DNA from: Ustilaginoidea virens | Taxonomy: Eukaryota > Ascomycota > Sordariomycetes > Hypocreales > Clavicipitaceae | Assembly (NCBI RefSeq): GCF_000687475.1 | Contig: NC_057317.1 | Span: 3,686,001-3,750,000 of the forward strand | DNA: 64,000 nucleotides | Reading direction: 5' to 3' | Part shown: positions 21,220 through 33,403 of the stretch, in pieces | Layout: the number at the start of each line of letters is the position of its first letter | Position numbering within the stretch: the first letter of the stretch is position 1 | Notes under the pieces: model-generated | Databases searched by the model: none | What the model was told of the DNA's origin: nothing | Seen by the model: the letters and a program-made list of their open reading frames with translations, nothing else | Position numbers and translations under genes: made by a program

Positions 21220-24200
21220 ATCTGGTGCTTTTCGAGACCACTGGTAGCTTTAGCTGGCTGGGGAAATCGCCCATGGCGGGAAAGACGTCCGTCATCTCGG
21301 ATGCGATGCGAGCCTACTTGATGCAGCGGGTTCTGTCCGTACGACGCTATTGGGTTTCACGGCCGTGGACGTCTTCGTTGCGAAAGTATGTAGTTTGGGC
21401 TTTCCGAACGCCGTACTCGGCGCGCTATACTCTGTACCAAGAGGAGTAGACACTCTCGGTGCTCGGGTAGGGGTGAGTACTCAAGTGATGCATCATCGAG
21501 TCATCTGCTCGTTCTCGAACTCGGTCACATTTCACGTCAGGCGGCTTTACATGGTGCTACGGAGCACGCGCAAGACGCAAGCTGGCATCACGTCGTCTCC
21601 GCCGCCACTCGGCTCGGAAAAGGTCGAGTCTCGAGGCAATCGCGGTTTCGCGTCGCTCGACGGCGGCGGGTGGGTGGGTGGTTGCGAGGCCCTGGCAAGC
21701 GGTAAGCCTGTTGGATCGAGGTGCGCGAGCCGCCCGAGACATTTGGACAAGAGGCAACAACCACGTTGTGCATGAAGCGGGCGCAGCAGGAACTCACTGG
21801 GGAACAAGTACGGACCAGGAGCACGGAGTACGGAGCACGGAGCGCGGAGCGCGGAGTAGCCAGGGTCCACGGCCCAAGGGACGAAGGGGAAAGGGAGATA
21901 ACATAAACAGGCTCAGCCAGTATAGATGCCGTCTGCGTGCGTGTCTGCGTGTCTTCAGATCTGCCCTTCCTCCCCCCACCCCCCCCCCCCCTTCTATGAT
22001 CGACGGCCTGGGCTGGCCACTCGCTGCCTCTGCAAGTCCTTGCTGCTTACTGCTTACGGCGCGTAGCGTGGTGTGATGGACATGGCCGTGCGAACCCGTG
22101 TCAGCAGGAGAACTTGTACGAGCACAGGGTCGTCTCTGCACCGCGACGGGAGCCCGGGGGGGGGGGGGGGGGGGGGCACTTGAAGCTGGCGGAGACGAGA
22201 AGAGCTGCCAAGCTAGCTCCAGTCATCAGGTCGACGCGGGGCGCCACGTTTTCTCTTTGCTCCTCCGCTCTGGCGGCAGCAGGAGAGCGGCTGCAGTGGA
22301 AATCACTCGTGGCGTCCTGCGGTCCACGCGGGTTGGCTGTAGATATTGATATTGCTCTTGACATCCAGGGTCATGATTCGTTGCTCTCGAGGGCAAGCAC
22401 CCGTTGCCGTGGATTCCTGGACTGTCCGGGCTCTGGGGTGATCAGCAGAGCTTGGTGGTGTCGAAAGAGTAAGACGAGGCAAAAGACGAGAGAAGAGACT
22501 TGAAAAGAAAAGCTGCTCGAGTCGCAACTCCGTGATTGGTCGAGCCATGAAAAGATTAGTGAATCGTAGCAATGGCAGTTGATTGGCTCGGAGGGCTTGC
22601 AAGCCGCGGACCCCTGCCTAGTGCCCATCTCCACCAGGTTGGTCTTGCAGGGAACAACAGGCTCAGCAGGGTGATTGGTGATTGGTGATTGGTGATTGGT
22701 GATTGATGATTGATGATTGATGATTGATGCTGAGATTCCTGAGATTCCACGTGGCACTTGGCGAAAAGCACTTCGCAATACCTAGGTACTTTGTTTGGCT
22801 ACCGTTAGTCGGTGGCGGAACAGCCGCCAGCAACAAGTACCCGCCAGGGAGCTGCCTGTACCTGGGGGCCCGTCACGTCAGTCAGGGATCCCAGCCGGCA
22901 GCCAGCTCGATAAAGCAGTGGGGGGGGCGCGAGGCCTGCTTGCTCCAGCTTTATTAGTGGCGGCGTCGGGAAGCACCGGCAGGCTTGCTCTTAAGTGCTC
23001 CTTCCTTGTTTTGTTCCCGGTCAGTTACATGTATGATTCATGTTTCAACCTGCCACTGTCCTTCTCCCCCAACCCTTCAAGGTCCGGTCCAGATGCTGCA
23101 CGACTGTTGCCGGCAAGTACGGCAGGTACCCACCCGCGACGTGAGCCGTCGACAGGCAAAGAGATGGAATAGACTTTTGCTGAAACAAGGGCGCCCTGGG
23201 TTTTGTGGGCCAAGCGGGCAGGTTGGCCCCCACGCGAGTGTACGGAGTACTTGTTCGGGGTCTTGTTTTTTTGCTTTTTTTTTTTTTTTTTTTTTTCCCA
23301 GATGGCACTCGATCCAGCGCGCAGAACAGAAAGCAGCAAAGAGAAAGAGGGAGAGAGAGAGACGGGGTGTTGGTAATCTCCGCAGCGGCTGACGCAGCTC
23401 GTAAACAGGGGCCGTCATTGTCATGCCAGACATTGGGCATGGATGGGCTCAGGGACAGCCATCCGCGACGCCCAGCTTATGTTGAGAGCCCTGCGGATTG
23501 AAGCACATGATCAAGACTTGCCGCAGGTGTCGCGACGAAGGAGGACAACTGCTCTCACTGGACTTGCTCTGGGGCAGTTCGTCAATCATCAGAGAGTGGG
23601 ATTGGCATGCCCGCACCGCAGCCTGTCGAGGAAGGTCCCAGTCATGTTTTAGACGTGGGCATGCTCAGCCAGCCTGCAAGCCCACAGAGAAACTTGCGGG
23701 GAAGGGGTTTCTTTTTTTTTTTTTTTTTTTTTCTTTCTTACTTTTTCCCCTCTTGTCCCCCTCGTGCAGCTGATCGACACAAGTGATGACATGGCCATTT
23801 CGCCAGACAGCAAGTGGAGTAAGCGGAGTAACCAGCGGCTTCGCCCTGTCGCCAAATTTTTGATGCTGTACGGAGTACGTCCGTACTCCGTATAGAGTAC
23901 CCCAATGAACAACCCCCGATGCACGACACTGGTGCCGTAGTTTGTGGGCAGCCCCAGCCCCTCCTATACCCCAAGAAAAAAGCTTGAGCAACAAAGCCTG
24001 CGGCGGGGTTATCGACTTGTTCGGGAAGCTGAGACACTCCGACAACTCGCAAGGGGGCCAAAAGTGGTCACCGTTCCACAGGGTGTGCGAGATGATAACC
24101 ACCGAAGCAGCGTTTTCCGCCCCGTAGCCACGAATCGGCACGTATCCAGCTAGTTGTATGAGACGCGGCCTCGCCATGACACCGGTGGAGACGCCGGATG

Positions 24201-25203
24201 GTGATGAAGTAATGATTTTTGCATCTCGTCACTCGTAAAACTGGTCGCCTGCCCCGTCCCGTCCTATGCAGCAGATTGGTTATTACTGCGGTGGCCGGGG
24301 CGGCTTGCAGGCCAAGCTGGTGGTCCCTTTGCACACACAAGCTTTTGTCTCTAACCGCACTCCACAGGATGCTTGGCATTGGAAGCCGACCAGGCGGCAA
24401 TATCCGCTGGAAAAGCTTACATGTCTTTTGTTCGAAACAGCCAGCGTGGAGCAGAAAGACGTACGAGGTGGCAAGTTCCATGCCGCCGTGTTTGCAGTAG
24501 AATATCTGGACGGCTCCGTTCATCCAGTCGATGATGCCATGGGGAATCGTCGGATGGCTGGACTGTTATTCTGTGCGCCTGCTGCTGTGGACCGAATTGG
24601 TGCAAGGTGTTAAGCTCAGGAGGATAACAAAAGGTCGACTAGCAAGGGGTGACGTGACATTCGAGGTTTTTCTCTGGGTAAGAGAGGCAACAAAGTCAAG
24701 ACGAGCCAGCCTTGGCCTCGTGCGTCACAGGATGCGAAGGCATGTACCTAGCAACCGCGAGAGTCAGCAGCAAACTTGGCTCCCAGCATACCAAGGCATG
24801 CTCCTGGTGCCGACCGGAATGCCGGACGTCCAGGCTTCCCCAAAGTCGGTTCGGCAACTCTGTTGACGCAAGGTGAAGGAAGGGAGCCAGAGGCAGTTGG
24901 TTGTGTTGTTTGTTTGTGCGCAATTGTGTGGCGTTGGAGGGAGGCGGACTGCAACCTAGTAATCACGTGCAGCATCCAAGGGCCGGTCCGGGGGCCTGAT
25001 GCTGCCACCAGGTTCCCGGGGGGGCCAGGCATGACCTTTCAGGAACGAAGGTCAAGGCGGAAGGAAGGAAGGAAGGAAGGAATGTTCCAAGGAAGGAAGG
25101 TTCCATTGTCTATTCCATCATGTGTCCGGCCAGGCACCGGCACCGGCACCGGCAGCAAGCAACAGGAACGTTGATTAGTAGTCTGGTTGCAAACTTGCCG
25201 TAA
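21220..25203. other. Long intergenic stretch, no gene supported
   Basis: Four kilobases with many short overlapping ORFs in all frames but none with domain or family character. It contains G/C homopolymers (about 21970-21992 and 22157-22176), T runs (23271-23297, 23711-23732), a 7-bp minisatellite (22671-22729), a GGAA array (about 25062-25080) and TACGGAGTA-type clusters (21825-21860, 23243, 23870-23900). No tRNA or 5S gene was seen on either strand. Confidence 0.5.
22671..22729. repeat. GTGATTG / ATGATTG 7-bp minisatellite
   Basis: About five GTGATTG units are followed by about four ATGATTG units, a stepwise unit change like that of the array at 5360. Confidence 0.9.
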
Positions 25204-25975
25204 TTACCGGAAGAGGGCTGGGAAGAAAGAAAAAAAAAAAAAACCTTCCATTGTGGCATTGTCCAGGGACTGGGTACCTTGCACGGGATCTGAAGTCCAA
25301 AACAAGAGGTGTGTGGCCTTGACGCCGTAACCGGTTTCGCATCCATCCTGTAGCTCAAGTCCAGAAAACCCCGAGCCATCCAGCGCTGTGCCATCGGCAA
25401 GGCTAGGCCGAATTGGGCAAGCCGGCGGAACTTCCCAGCGCCCATGTCGGTCAGTCGCTTGACCACCACACGGCCAGACGCTGTCGTGTGTGACGTCGAC
25501 CTGCGCCGCCAAAATACGCAGCACCCCTGTTGGGGAGTGTGTGGGAAGGGGGGAGGGGAGGAAGGGAAGGTTTGATTCCTGACGACGTCCTTGATGCCCG
25601 AGAGCTAGTTTGACGAGAAAAGCTCACAATCGCGGGCTCGTCGAACCTTGTCCTGCGGGATGTTGGTGCAGGTGATTGCACTGCTTTTGACGGTTTTGAT
25701 GTACAACGATGGGACGCAAGCATCGGCAGGCTCCTTGCAGAGAGAGACCCTTATGACCTCACTGCGCCTCAGTCGTCGACCCGACCCACTGGTCACCGCT
25801 CCTTCTGGCGTTTAGGTGGTATGTAAGTAGGAGACTCGGATCGAGGCAGAATGGCGACGGACACGGTGTGTCAAGAAAAAAAAAAAAACATTCGAGACTC
25901 ACCTCGCCGCCGCAAAATGTCCCGGATGGCGGCCCCCCCCTCCTTTACCCTTGCCCCTGGTCCGAAGTGAGCCAT
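25204..25975 (-). CDS. Weak candidate four-exon gene, 170 aa, unknown
   Basis: On the minus strand, ATG at 25975 and exons 25975-25903, 25804-25628, 25526-25278 and 25217-25204 give a continuous 170-codon frame (513 nt). The three GT...AG introns are 98, 101 and 60 nt. Splice signals are reasonable: GTGAGT with CTAAAC and CCAG, GTGAGC with CAACAG, and GTACCC with a long pyrimidine tract and CCCAG. The predicted protein has five Cys and no recognised domain. Against it, another frame is open over much of exon 3, there is no homology I recognise, and a permissive splice search in GC-rich DNA finds such models by chance. It is listed as a lead, not as an established gene. Confidence 0.22.
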
Positions 25976-26782
25976 GGCATGGCCGCAGGTACAAGGTCAG
26001 GTAGATGTAAATTGGGCGCGTGGCCCTACAGTATTTCCCTCGTCGGAGATTGGGGAGCCCTGGTTAGACGGAGAGTCGAGGTTTGATGAAATTGGGCTTT
26101 GCCAGCACAGCATGCGAACCACTCGAGGCGACCCAAGCCGGCGGGAGAGCTGGTAAGGCTGCATGCAGCGCAGCGCAGCGTGGACGCCCCGTAGCATCAT
26201 GTCAATTTATTGTTGTTGGCTGGCAGCGCGCGAGGCCAGTCATGATTTGTCACTCCGACATGGACCGGCATGGACCGGCATGGACGGTCGACAGTTCTCG
26301 TCATGTGCAAAAACAGCGGGCTCGGCTGGGCTGCCTTCACCGGCTGGGCTTCGTTCACCGGCCTGGCTGCGTATGTCGGCCGGGCTGCCTTTTCTCAGGC
26401 GGCCGAGAAGACCTGATTGCTGGGTGTCACCGGCTCGTGAGATTGTCGCACCGACTCGCACCAGTCAACATCCAACCAACCACCAAAGCAAGCAACCCCA
26501 CCCCTTGGTTACCTACCTATCCAGCAGCAGCACCTGGGTCACGCTGCAGCTTGCACGGAGTAGCCCAGTGCCGTCCGTATCGCAAGCCTCTGTCCAATGA
26601 CGGACCCTTTCCCTTTAGTCATCTGCTGGCCGCTGCTGGCCGGGGTCGTGAGAATCCAGACGTGCCCGTTGGCGGTCAAGAGGGTTTTTGCAAAGCGGCT
26701 ATCGACACGAAGCGCCTATGTACTGAGCACGGTGTTGATGCGGAGTCGGCGCAACTGTGTGCCTTGTGGTCAAGTCTGGTGG

Positions 26783-26813
<31 letters not shown>

Positions 26814-28248
26814 TTTCCCCGCCCTGCCTGCCTCCTCTCAGCGGCCTGCTCCCTCCCCCCCCCCCCTCTGGCGGGCGGGTCGACGACAACATCAATTAGC
26901 CAGCCACCAGACGCACAGCAGACCCGACAGCAGGCCCGACAGGGGGCAGCCAGGCCCCTACGAAATGACCAGGTGACCTTTTCGCTTCCCAGGCGCTGGA
27001 GCGTTACGTTGCGGTGGGGCAAGCCTGAACCCTCAAGGCCCCTGTCCAGTTCCTGCACTGCTGCTCGCTCTGACAAGTCTGGGTCAATCTGACTCCTTAT
27101 TATGTACATATGCTCTGATTGATCTGGTGCATGCGGCGAGGCTCGGCGTCAAACGACCTCCCCGCAAAAATGACGTGAGACCATGCGCCGTATGACAGAG
27201 AAGGGGGGGGGGGGGCGTCTCAAATTCTGCAATCCCTCTGTCGTACCACTTGTCGCGGTTTGAGGTTGTGTCCCACGTCGTGCCGCCGCTTGCATCGCAG
27301 CTTGGCTTGTTTTGTTGGGAAGGAGCGGCGGGGGTTGCATTTTGCTTTGCATTGTTGCCAGTGCCTCTTTGGATGGACGTGAATGAGCTCTTGCCCGACG
27401 AATTGTCAGGTCGTGCCAGGTCGTCCCCTCCCGAGTCCCCACTGGTGTTTCCTTTGTTTATGGCTGGCATGTCCCTTTCTCAACACGTTATTCTGTTGAT
27501 TATCGACATGCTTTGATTTGCCGTGTTGCTCTTTAGCCCCGTGTCTTGTCCACCGCCATATCCCTTTTTTTTTTTCTTTTTTTTTTTTCTCCCGTCTTTA
27601 TTATTCCCCGGATCGGGGGGCTGACATGTCTTAGGGTAACGCATGACATGGGATTCGCTATAGCAAAAAAAGTGCTAATCAACAGCCCCATCAAAGTTCA
27701 AACAGGCGGTAGCTAACAAACAGCCAAACGTCTGTCATGTGGTGATCTGATTTGGATTTTCAGACAGGAGGCCACGGACCCGCTCAGGATGCTTCCACAA
27801 GGCTTCCATGTAGTGGATCCATCCACTCAGTGGAGACAGACCAAGCCGTGGGCTGCGACTTCTGAGATGAGCCAAGAGGTTGAAGTCACCGAGTCGTCGG
27901 CCCGCACAAAGGAAAAGGGGACGACGACGACGACGACGACGCCTGGAGGGAATCGAGAAAACAGCAGCCGTGGAGCAGGACGCGTTCCGGCGGATCCCAT
28001 GAAAATCATGAATTCGTGGCATCAGGCGACATGCCGCTTTTGCGTGGCTTATGGTTTTATGGCAAGGCTGTCCCTCGCATTCGTCGCCTTTCGAAGCGCA
28101 GCACGACATGGCATGATGGCGCGATTGCGCCCGTCTTCTCCGGCGGAGCACACGGCGGTGGCAGGGTTGCCAGGATGAGCGCGCAGATTGAGCAGCCAGG
28201 ATGCGAAATGCTCCGTCCGGCTCGTGCCCCGTGATTGCCAGGTCGACT

Positions 28249-28288
28249 GCGCTGTGCTGTGCTGTGCTGTGCTGTGCTGTGCTGTGCT
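28249..28288. repeat. (GCTGT)n pentanucleotide array
   Basis: About seven to eight copies of GCTGT, decaying into TCTTG units on the right. Confidence 0.9.
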
Positions 28289-29005
28289 TGTGCTGTCTTG
28301 TCTTGTCTATAGTAATTGCGCAAAAGACTGGGGGTGGGGGGCACAGCCTACCTCCGTAACCTAGTCGTTGTTCCAGGAGCGGTGCTCTCCCGGGCAGGTC
28401 ATTGTTTCCTTGTCCTCCTTGGTGTCGTTCTTGCGCCTGCCTTGTTCTTGTGGGCGCTCATTTCCTGTCGCATGCACCAGCGAGGCAACGCACCTGCTAG
28501 TTGTTGACCTTTTCCAGGGAACACTTGCACACAGTGCCACACTGACGCCCCGCACACACTCGCACACACTGACACACTCACACGACACGACGCAAAAGGG
28601 GCAGCCAGAAAAGGTGGGGGGGAGGAAAAAAGGGAAAAAAAAATTGGAAAAAGAAAAAAACCCCAAGAGGGCAAAGCAGAGCGCAAGCAGGGCGCAAGCA
28701 GAGCGCCAAGACAAACGGGGTCCGATTTTCAGACAGGGGCAGCACATGTTTACGTTTGAGCAGGGGTTCTCCTACCTACCGTACCTACATACCTCACTCC
28801 CCTGAGCCCTCTCTTGAGTCCTCTTGAGTCCTGTCCTGTCCTGCCTGACAGGTACCTAGGTAGGTAGACAGAAAAGGTACATGTACTTACTCGGACGGCA
28901 TCACGACTCACAATCGTCACGTCACACTCGCCGGTCGGGTGGCGCCTGCGGCCAGCACCAGTTGGTCGTCGACCAAGTACATGGATACATGCATGTGGAC
29001 TTGCT

Positions 29006-29040
29006 GGGCGGCCTTGGGCGGCCTTGGGCGGCCTTGGGCC
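29006..29040. repeat. GGGCGGCCTT 10-bp array
   Basis: Three and a half exact tandem copies. Confidence 0.9.
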
Positions 29041-29300
29041 ACCAAACATGTTCTCTTCATCTCCGCCCTGGCGAGTCGGGAATGGCTGAGACTGAGACGC
29101 TGCCTGGTATCCGTACGGGCTGCCCTGATTCGAGCACTCGGCTGACATAGAGTACTCCGTAGAGTTGTCGAGTCGTCGCTGGCACGCCCCTGTAGCCCCT
29201 GGACACCCCCCGCACACCCCCAACGCACACCCCTAGGTGGGTACACCCCTCGGGCACAACCTCGCTTGAGCTGGACGGACGGCCAAAGGACTCTCTCTCT

Positions 29301-29322
29301 CCATCCATCCATCCATCCATCC
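29301..29322. repeat. (CCAT)n microsatellite
   Basis: About five copies of CCAT after a CT dinucleotide run. Confidence 0.9.
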
Positions 29323-29687
29323 AACTTCCGAGCCTGTCGACGAGATCCTCCCTGACCTCGAGTGGGTTGAGCCTCGCCTTTGCAATACATAAGAAGGCGG
29401 CCCGCCCTCGCATCTGGGGTGGTTGTCAACCTTCACAACTTACAAGCAACCCCCAAGCCATACATACCCTTGCCGCTCTGCCCAAAGCATTCGCTCTTGC
29501 CGTCGTCGATCAATCATCATCTCATCTTCACTGCTCACGCAAGTCTGAACCCATCAGCCAGTACCACCAACACTGCAGCCCATCTCTGGCCAGCACTCTG
29601 CCATCAAGATCAAGATCAAGGCCAGGACCAAGACCAAGACCAGGACTGAAATAACCAACCAGCAAACTACCTCACACAACTTTCACA

Positions 29688-29774
29688 ATGCCTACTCAAA
29701 GACCTTCGCATCTTCCCCCCTGCCCCGGACCTCCACCTCACGGGCCGCTCCCTCCTGTGCCCAAACGTGGCTAG
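29688..29774 (+). CDS. Possible 28-codon proline-rich small ORF
   Basis: The ATG lies in a strong fungal start context (TCACAATGCC) at the end of a ~290-bp CT/CA-rich, ATG-poor leader with AAGACCAAGACC-type short repeats, as is usual before fungal start codons. The ORF encodes 28 residues, about 40% Pro with a few His and basic residues, and ends at TAG 29772-29774. A second short ORF (ATG 29976 to TAA 30068, 30 codons, hydrophobic, also with a CACAATG context) follows. These could be upstream ORFs of a longer transcript, a small peptide gene, or chance. No longer downstream coding region was found. Confidence 0.3.
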   Translation: MPTQRPSHLPPCPGPPPHGPLPPVPKRG

Positions 29775-30969
29775 ACTCTCGACCTCTCTATTCTGTTCAT
29801 TCGACTTTTCTATTCCTTTTTCTTTTTTTTTCATCCGACGACATCATCACTTCGATCTGGCTGCCGCATCGGCGCTTCACTGCTTTCACGTCCGACTCCG
29901 GGGCAGGCGGCCCCGCCCCCGCTGAAGCTGGGAAGGAGAGTGATTTTTGCTCGACTCTGTTCTGAATATTGCACAATGCAACAAAACATCTTGCAATATT
30001 CGCTGCTACCATTCCTTTTCCTCTTCTTCTCTTCATTTTTAAGTCGACTGGTCTCGATTGGCCCATAACGAGAATTTACACGTCACCGGCCATCTTCATT
30101 TCGTCAAGACACAACGTGGCCTGTCTTTTGGACCCCCTCCCCCCCCCTTCCTCCCTCTCCTCGTTGGGTGTACTCAGCTGACTGGCACGAATCCTCCCCT
30201 GAGGAACTTTATGCGCGCTGGTGTCTGCGGGTTTGGGTCATCTTAGCTGGCCGGGTCAGGTCACGATGGGACTCGAGAAAAACTTGGCTGACTTGGGGGG
30301 GAAAGGGGAGGGGAAGGGTGGTGGTGCAGGCAGGCAAGCCAATCAGTTCCCCCGTTCTGACCGCTTTGGACAGACGGGCCGGAGGAGAAGCGCCATGGTG
30401 ACTTGCAGGACCGAAGCGTTGCACGACTCCAACCAAAGAAACTTGCCATGGTCATGCCACCGCCGCAAGTGGGCTCTTGTTCTGCACCTTAACTGCCCTG
30501 CCCTGCCCTCCCCTGCCCTGCCCGCAAGCCGCATGCTGCATGCCGCATGCCGCGGCCGCCCCTTTTTCTTTCGTCAGCAGTCAGCACCAAGAGCTTGAAT
30601 TTGTGGCCCGCTGACTTGGATCTGGCTCAAGCCGATACATGTCAGGAGTCAGGGCCCCTTGATTTTACCTGGTCACGTGTGGACCACATGTCCTGTGTAC
30701 TGAATTTTAATAGACTCGACTTAATTTTTTTTTGCCCCCATCATTCTACCCACTACTGTCCTGGCTGGTGGTCTCGCTTGGTGTGTTTGTTGGTGTGTGT
30801 GTTGGTCTGTTTGTTCTGGCGGCATTTTGCTTGGGAAATATATGATTTCGGGCGTGCTATTATAGACGGGTGTTGCTGTTTGTTTATTTGCTGCTCATGC
30901 TCATGTGCATTTCTACTACATCTCTTGGTCATTGGGTCGGTCACTGGCTGGCATACCCTTGTTGGTATC

Positions 30970-31018
30970 GATGGCTACCTACCTACCTACCTACCTACCT
31001 AGGTAGGTATGTAGGTAC
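30970..31018. repeat. (CTAC)n / GTAG palindromic cluster
   Basis: Six CTAC units run into CTAGGTAGGTATGTAGGTA, forming a potential hairpin. The same sequence type recurs throughout the window. Confidence 0.8.
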
Positions 31019-31395
31019 ATATTCATAAATTCATCTGATGTGCGGCGCACTGCCGGGTCATGCATGCGTGCGTGTGTTTGACATTGTTTTACCGGCTCAA
31101 CCCAGTTTACTTGACCTGGAGAAAGTCTGACCTTGAACTCTGTTACTGGATCAACAATCAACAACATGCAGTCGGGTTGTCACGTCATGTCCCTACCAAC
31201 TGTTCCTCTCACGCGCGGAATGCGTGTGTACCGGACCGTCAACCCATGAGCGAGGCCGTCTCCCCATGCTCGCTGCCCACAGCGCTGAAACGCAAATCAA
31301 GAAACAGCCAACCGACACCTCAACGCCCAGCCCGCAGAGCTGCGTTCGAAGCGGCCGAGACAACGAGCAATTATCCAAACGACCCGACCTCGCCC

Positions 31396-31453
31396 CCCTG
31401 CCCTGCCCTGCCCTGCCCTGCCCTGCCCTGCCCTGCCCTGCCCTGCCCTGCCG
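31396..31453. repeat. (CCCTG)n pentanucleotide array
   Basis: About eleven uninterrupted CCCTG units. Confidence 0.92.
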
Positions 31454-32246
31454 TCGCCGATCCCCATCGCGCTGTCGCATCCGATGCTGTGTCTACCCGA
31501 GCAGTCCAGCGACCGGCTAAACCAGCGTTATACTCAAGCAGCAGCGGGCTGCCGAAATTAAGTTTCCGCCGGGGAGGCGGGGGCTCCGAAACCCACGGGG
31601 TGCATTGTGCTCTGCTCGACTTGAAACGGCTCTTGACCCAGCGCTGCCACCGTCGGGCCAACCTCGCCTTGGGACGCACATGATGCCAGGGATGAAACTG
31701 TTTCTTCTTCTTCTTTTTCTGCTTCTTCTTCTTCTTCTTTTTTTTTTTTTCTTTTTCCCCCGGCTTCATCTTTCCTCCCGGGGGGAGAGGGGGGGGCTGG
31801 GTTGGCGGCCCGCCAGGATTTGCACCCTGGGAAGGTAATGCCCCGTGGGAGGGTGGTGGATGGATGGCGACGCGCCCAGGTCGACGGCCATCGCTTGCCG
31901 CAAGGGTTTGTGGGCTGGAGCGGAGCGGAGCGGGGCCTGGGACAAGGGACGTCCGTCCGCCCGTCCGTCCGTCCGCCCGCCCGTCTGTGACGTGGGAAGC
32001 TTGTCGAAGCTGAAGGCGTCGAGCGTCTCCCCAGGCCGTTGCGCGTAATCACGGCGGGCGGCGGCAACAAGCAAGCCCTGGTCGCGACAACTTCAAGCAG
32101 AGCAACAAGCGTACTCCCGCATCCAGTAATTCGGAGTCCGACACATGCCCTTTTGAGGATGGGGGTGCCGTGCAAAATGAAGCGGTGATGGTGAAAAGGC
32201 TTGTCCCGGGAGCATATGTTGTGTGTGCAGTAGTAGGACGTATACG

Positions 32247-32345
32247 TAAGGTACCTACCTACCTACCTTACCTTAGGTACCTAGGTACCTTATACCAGGC
32301 AGGTGTCTACCTACCTTCAGGTACCTACCTTAGGTACCTAGGTAG
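32247..32345. repeat. TACC/GGTA palindromic cluster
   Basis: Alternating CCTACCTACC and GGTACCTAGGTACC blocks over about 100 bp can fold on themselves. Confidence 0.8.
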
Positions 32346-32850
32346 GGGTAGGTATGTACTTGTACGTCAGTCTGCGATGAACCTGCAAGTCGCCGGTACT
32401 AGCCGGTCCCTGCACGCCCCCTTTGTGATGCCGGCCGCCGCAAACCGCCAACCGCCGAGGCAAGCGTCAATGTATCGAGTTGCTCCGTACTCTGTACTCC
32501 GTGCTCTGTACAGACTACAGAGTATCCGTACTTCTTCTCCCTCTGCCAGGTTGGCGCGAAACAAAATCGAGCGAGACCAAGTCAGGCGGGCCGCCCGCTT
32601 TGCAGCAAGGGTTCTTGTCGACAAAAGTACCAGACCTATTGACCCGACTTCTACCGAAGCCCCATCAATTCCTTTCCGTGATTCTGTCTTCCGTAATTAT
32701 GTTGGGGGCTGATCTGATCGTTCAGGGGCCGCCCTGTTACAGACTCCCTCCCGCCTTGCAGGGGCGGAATTCATGGCCTGTTTTGCCGCCAAATCGCTGG
32801 GCTTCGACGACACCCACCGTGAACCCCCCAGCTGTTATGTATTTATGTAT

Positions 32851-32925
32851 ATTCATTCATTCATTCATTCATTCATTCATTCATTCATTCATTCATTTAT
32901 TTACTAATTTATTTATTTATTTATT
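32851..32925. repeat. (ATTC)n then (TTTA)n microsatellite
   Basis: About twelve ATTC units are followed by degenerate TTTA units. Confidence 0.9.
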
Positions 32926-33315
32926 GATCGCCGGGACGCGGGGCTTGCGGAACTCTGCAGCCAAGTCCGGGCGGCGGGTGCTCGTCCTGCACGCTCTAGG
33001 TCAATGTGGGATGGATGGATTCAAATGCCTGTTTCTTCCCCGGCCCAGCCAGGGGCCGGGCCGTGTGCGCGGGAATAGCCAATAACCTCGGGCCCTTTGT
33101 GTAGGAACAGGATGCACTCCATGCCAGGCGTGAGATGCCGCTCAAGGTTCGACGGGCAGAGCAGTGTTGCCGAGAGTCCCGGGCGAAACCGCGGTTGCAT
33201 TTCGTTTCATTGGTCAGGGCTATAGGATCGGGGGGGGGGCCAAGGGTGAATGAACTGCCTGCAACACGTAGTCTGGAATTGACGTGTCTACACCCCATCT
33301 TGCAACGCAGCCCGC

Positions 33316-33389
33316 GGTTTCGTGGTCTAGTTGGTCATGATTTCTCGCTAACACCGAGAAGGTCCCCGGTTCGAGCCCGGGCGAAACCA
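33316..33389 (+). tRNA. tRNA-Val (anticodon AAC), no intron
   Basis: A 74-nt cloverleaf. The acceptor GGTTTCG pairs with CGAAACC and has an A discriminator. The anticodon stem TCTCG/CGAGA encloses the 7-nt loop CTAACAC, giving anticodon AAC at 33350-33352. The T arm CCCGG/CCGGG has loop TTCGAGC (B box GGTTCGAGCC), and the A box TGGTCTAGTTGG is present. The CCA end is not encoded. It is the only tRNA gene I found in the window. Confidence 0.95.
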
Positions 33390-33397
33390 CGCGTCAA

Positions 33398-33403
33398 TTT
33401 TTT
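33398..33403 (+). terminator. Pol III T6 terminator of tRNA-Val
   Basis: A run of six T nine bases after the discriminator base, the usual Pol III stop. Confidence 0.85.

Larger units (their letters stand above)
25976..29687. other. Long intergenic stretch; right end may be the leader of the small ORF at 29688
   Basis: Contains T/C/G runs (26788-26817, 26850-26866, 27207-27218, 27569-27590), a (GAC)n run (about 27922-27940), a GCTGT array (28249-28288), a 10-bp GGGCGGCCTT array (29006-29040) and a CCAT array (29301-29322). A TACCTAGGTAGG cluster lies at about 28778-28865. From about 29400 the sequence becomes CT/CA-rich with few ATGs, like a fungal 5' UTR. An ATACATAAG element near 29385 could be a weak TATA-like box. 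Confidence 0.45.
29775..33315. other. Intergenic, rich in microsatellites, no gene supported
   Basis: Contains the 30-codon ORF noted under the preceding entry (29976-30068), CCCTG arrays (about 30495-30520 and 31396-31453), TTC/T-rich tracts (31701-31757), an ATTC/TTTA array (32851-32925), TACC/GGTA palindromic clusters (30970-31018 and 32247-32345) and CCGTACTC motifs near 32485-32530. Small ORFs are simple-sequence artefacts. Confidence 0.5.

Noticed and set aside
21144..21449. 101-codon ORF at the right end of the MITE
   Set aside because: It starts inside the TIR and has no family resemblance; better explained by the transposon boundary.
26083..26976. 297-codon plus-strand ORF
   Set aside because: It passes through a T/C homopolymer read as poly-Phe and Pro runs, with no splice structure or domain.
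31060..31683. 207-codon ORF
   Set aside because: Much of it is the CCCTG array read as repeated Pro-Ala-Leu; simple-sequence artefact.
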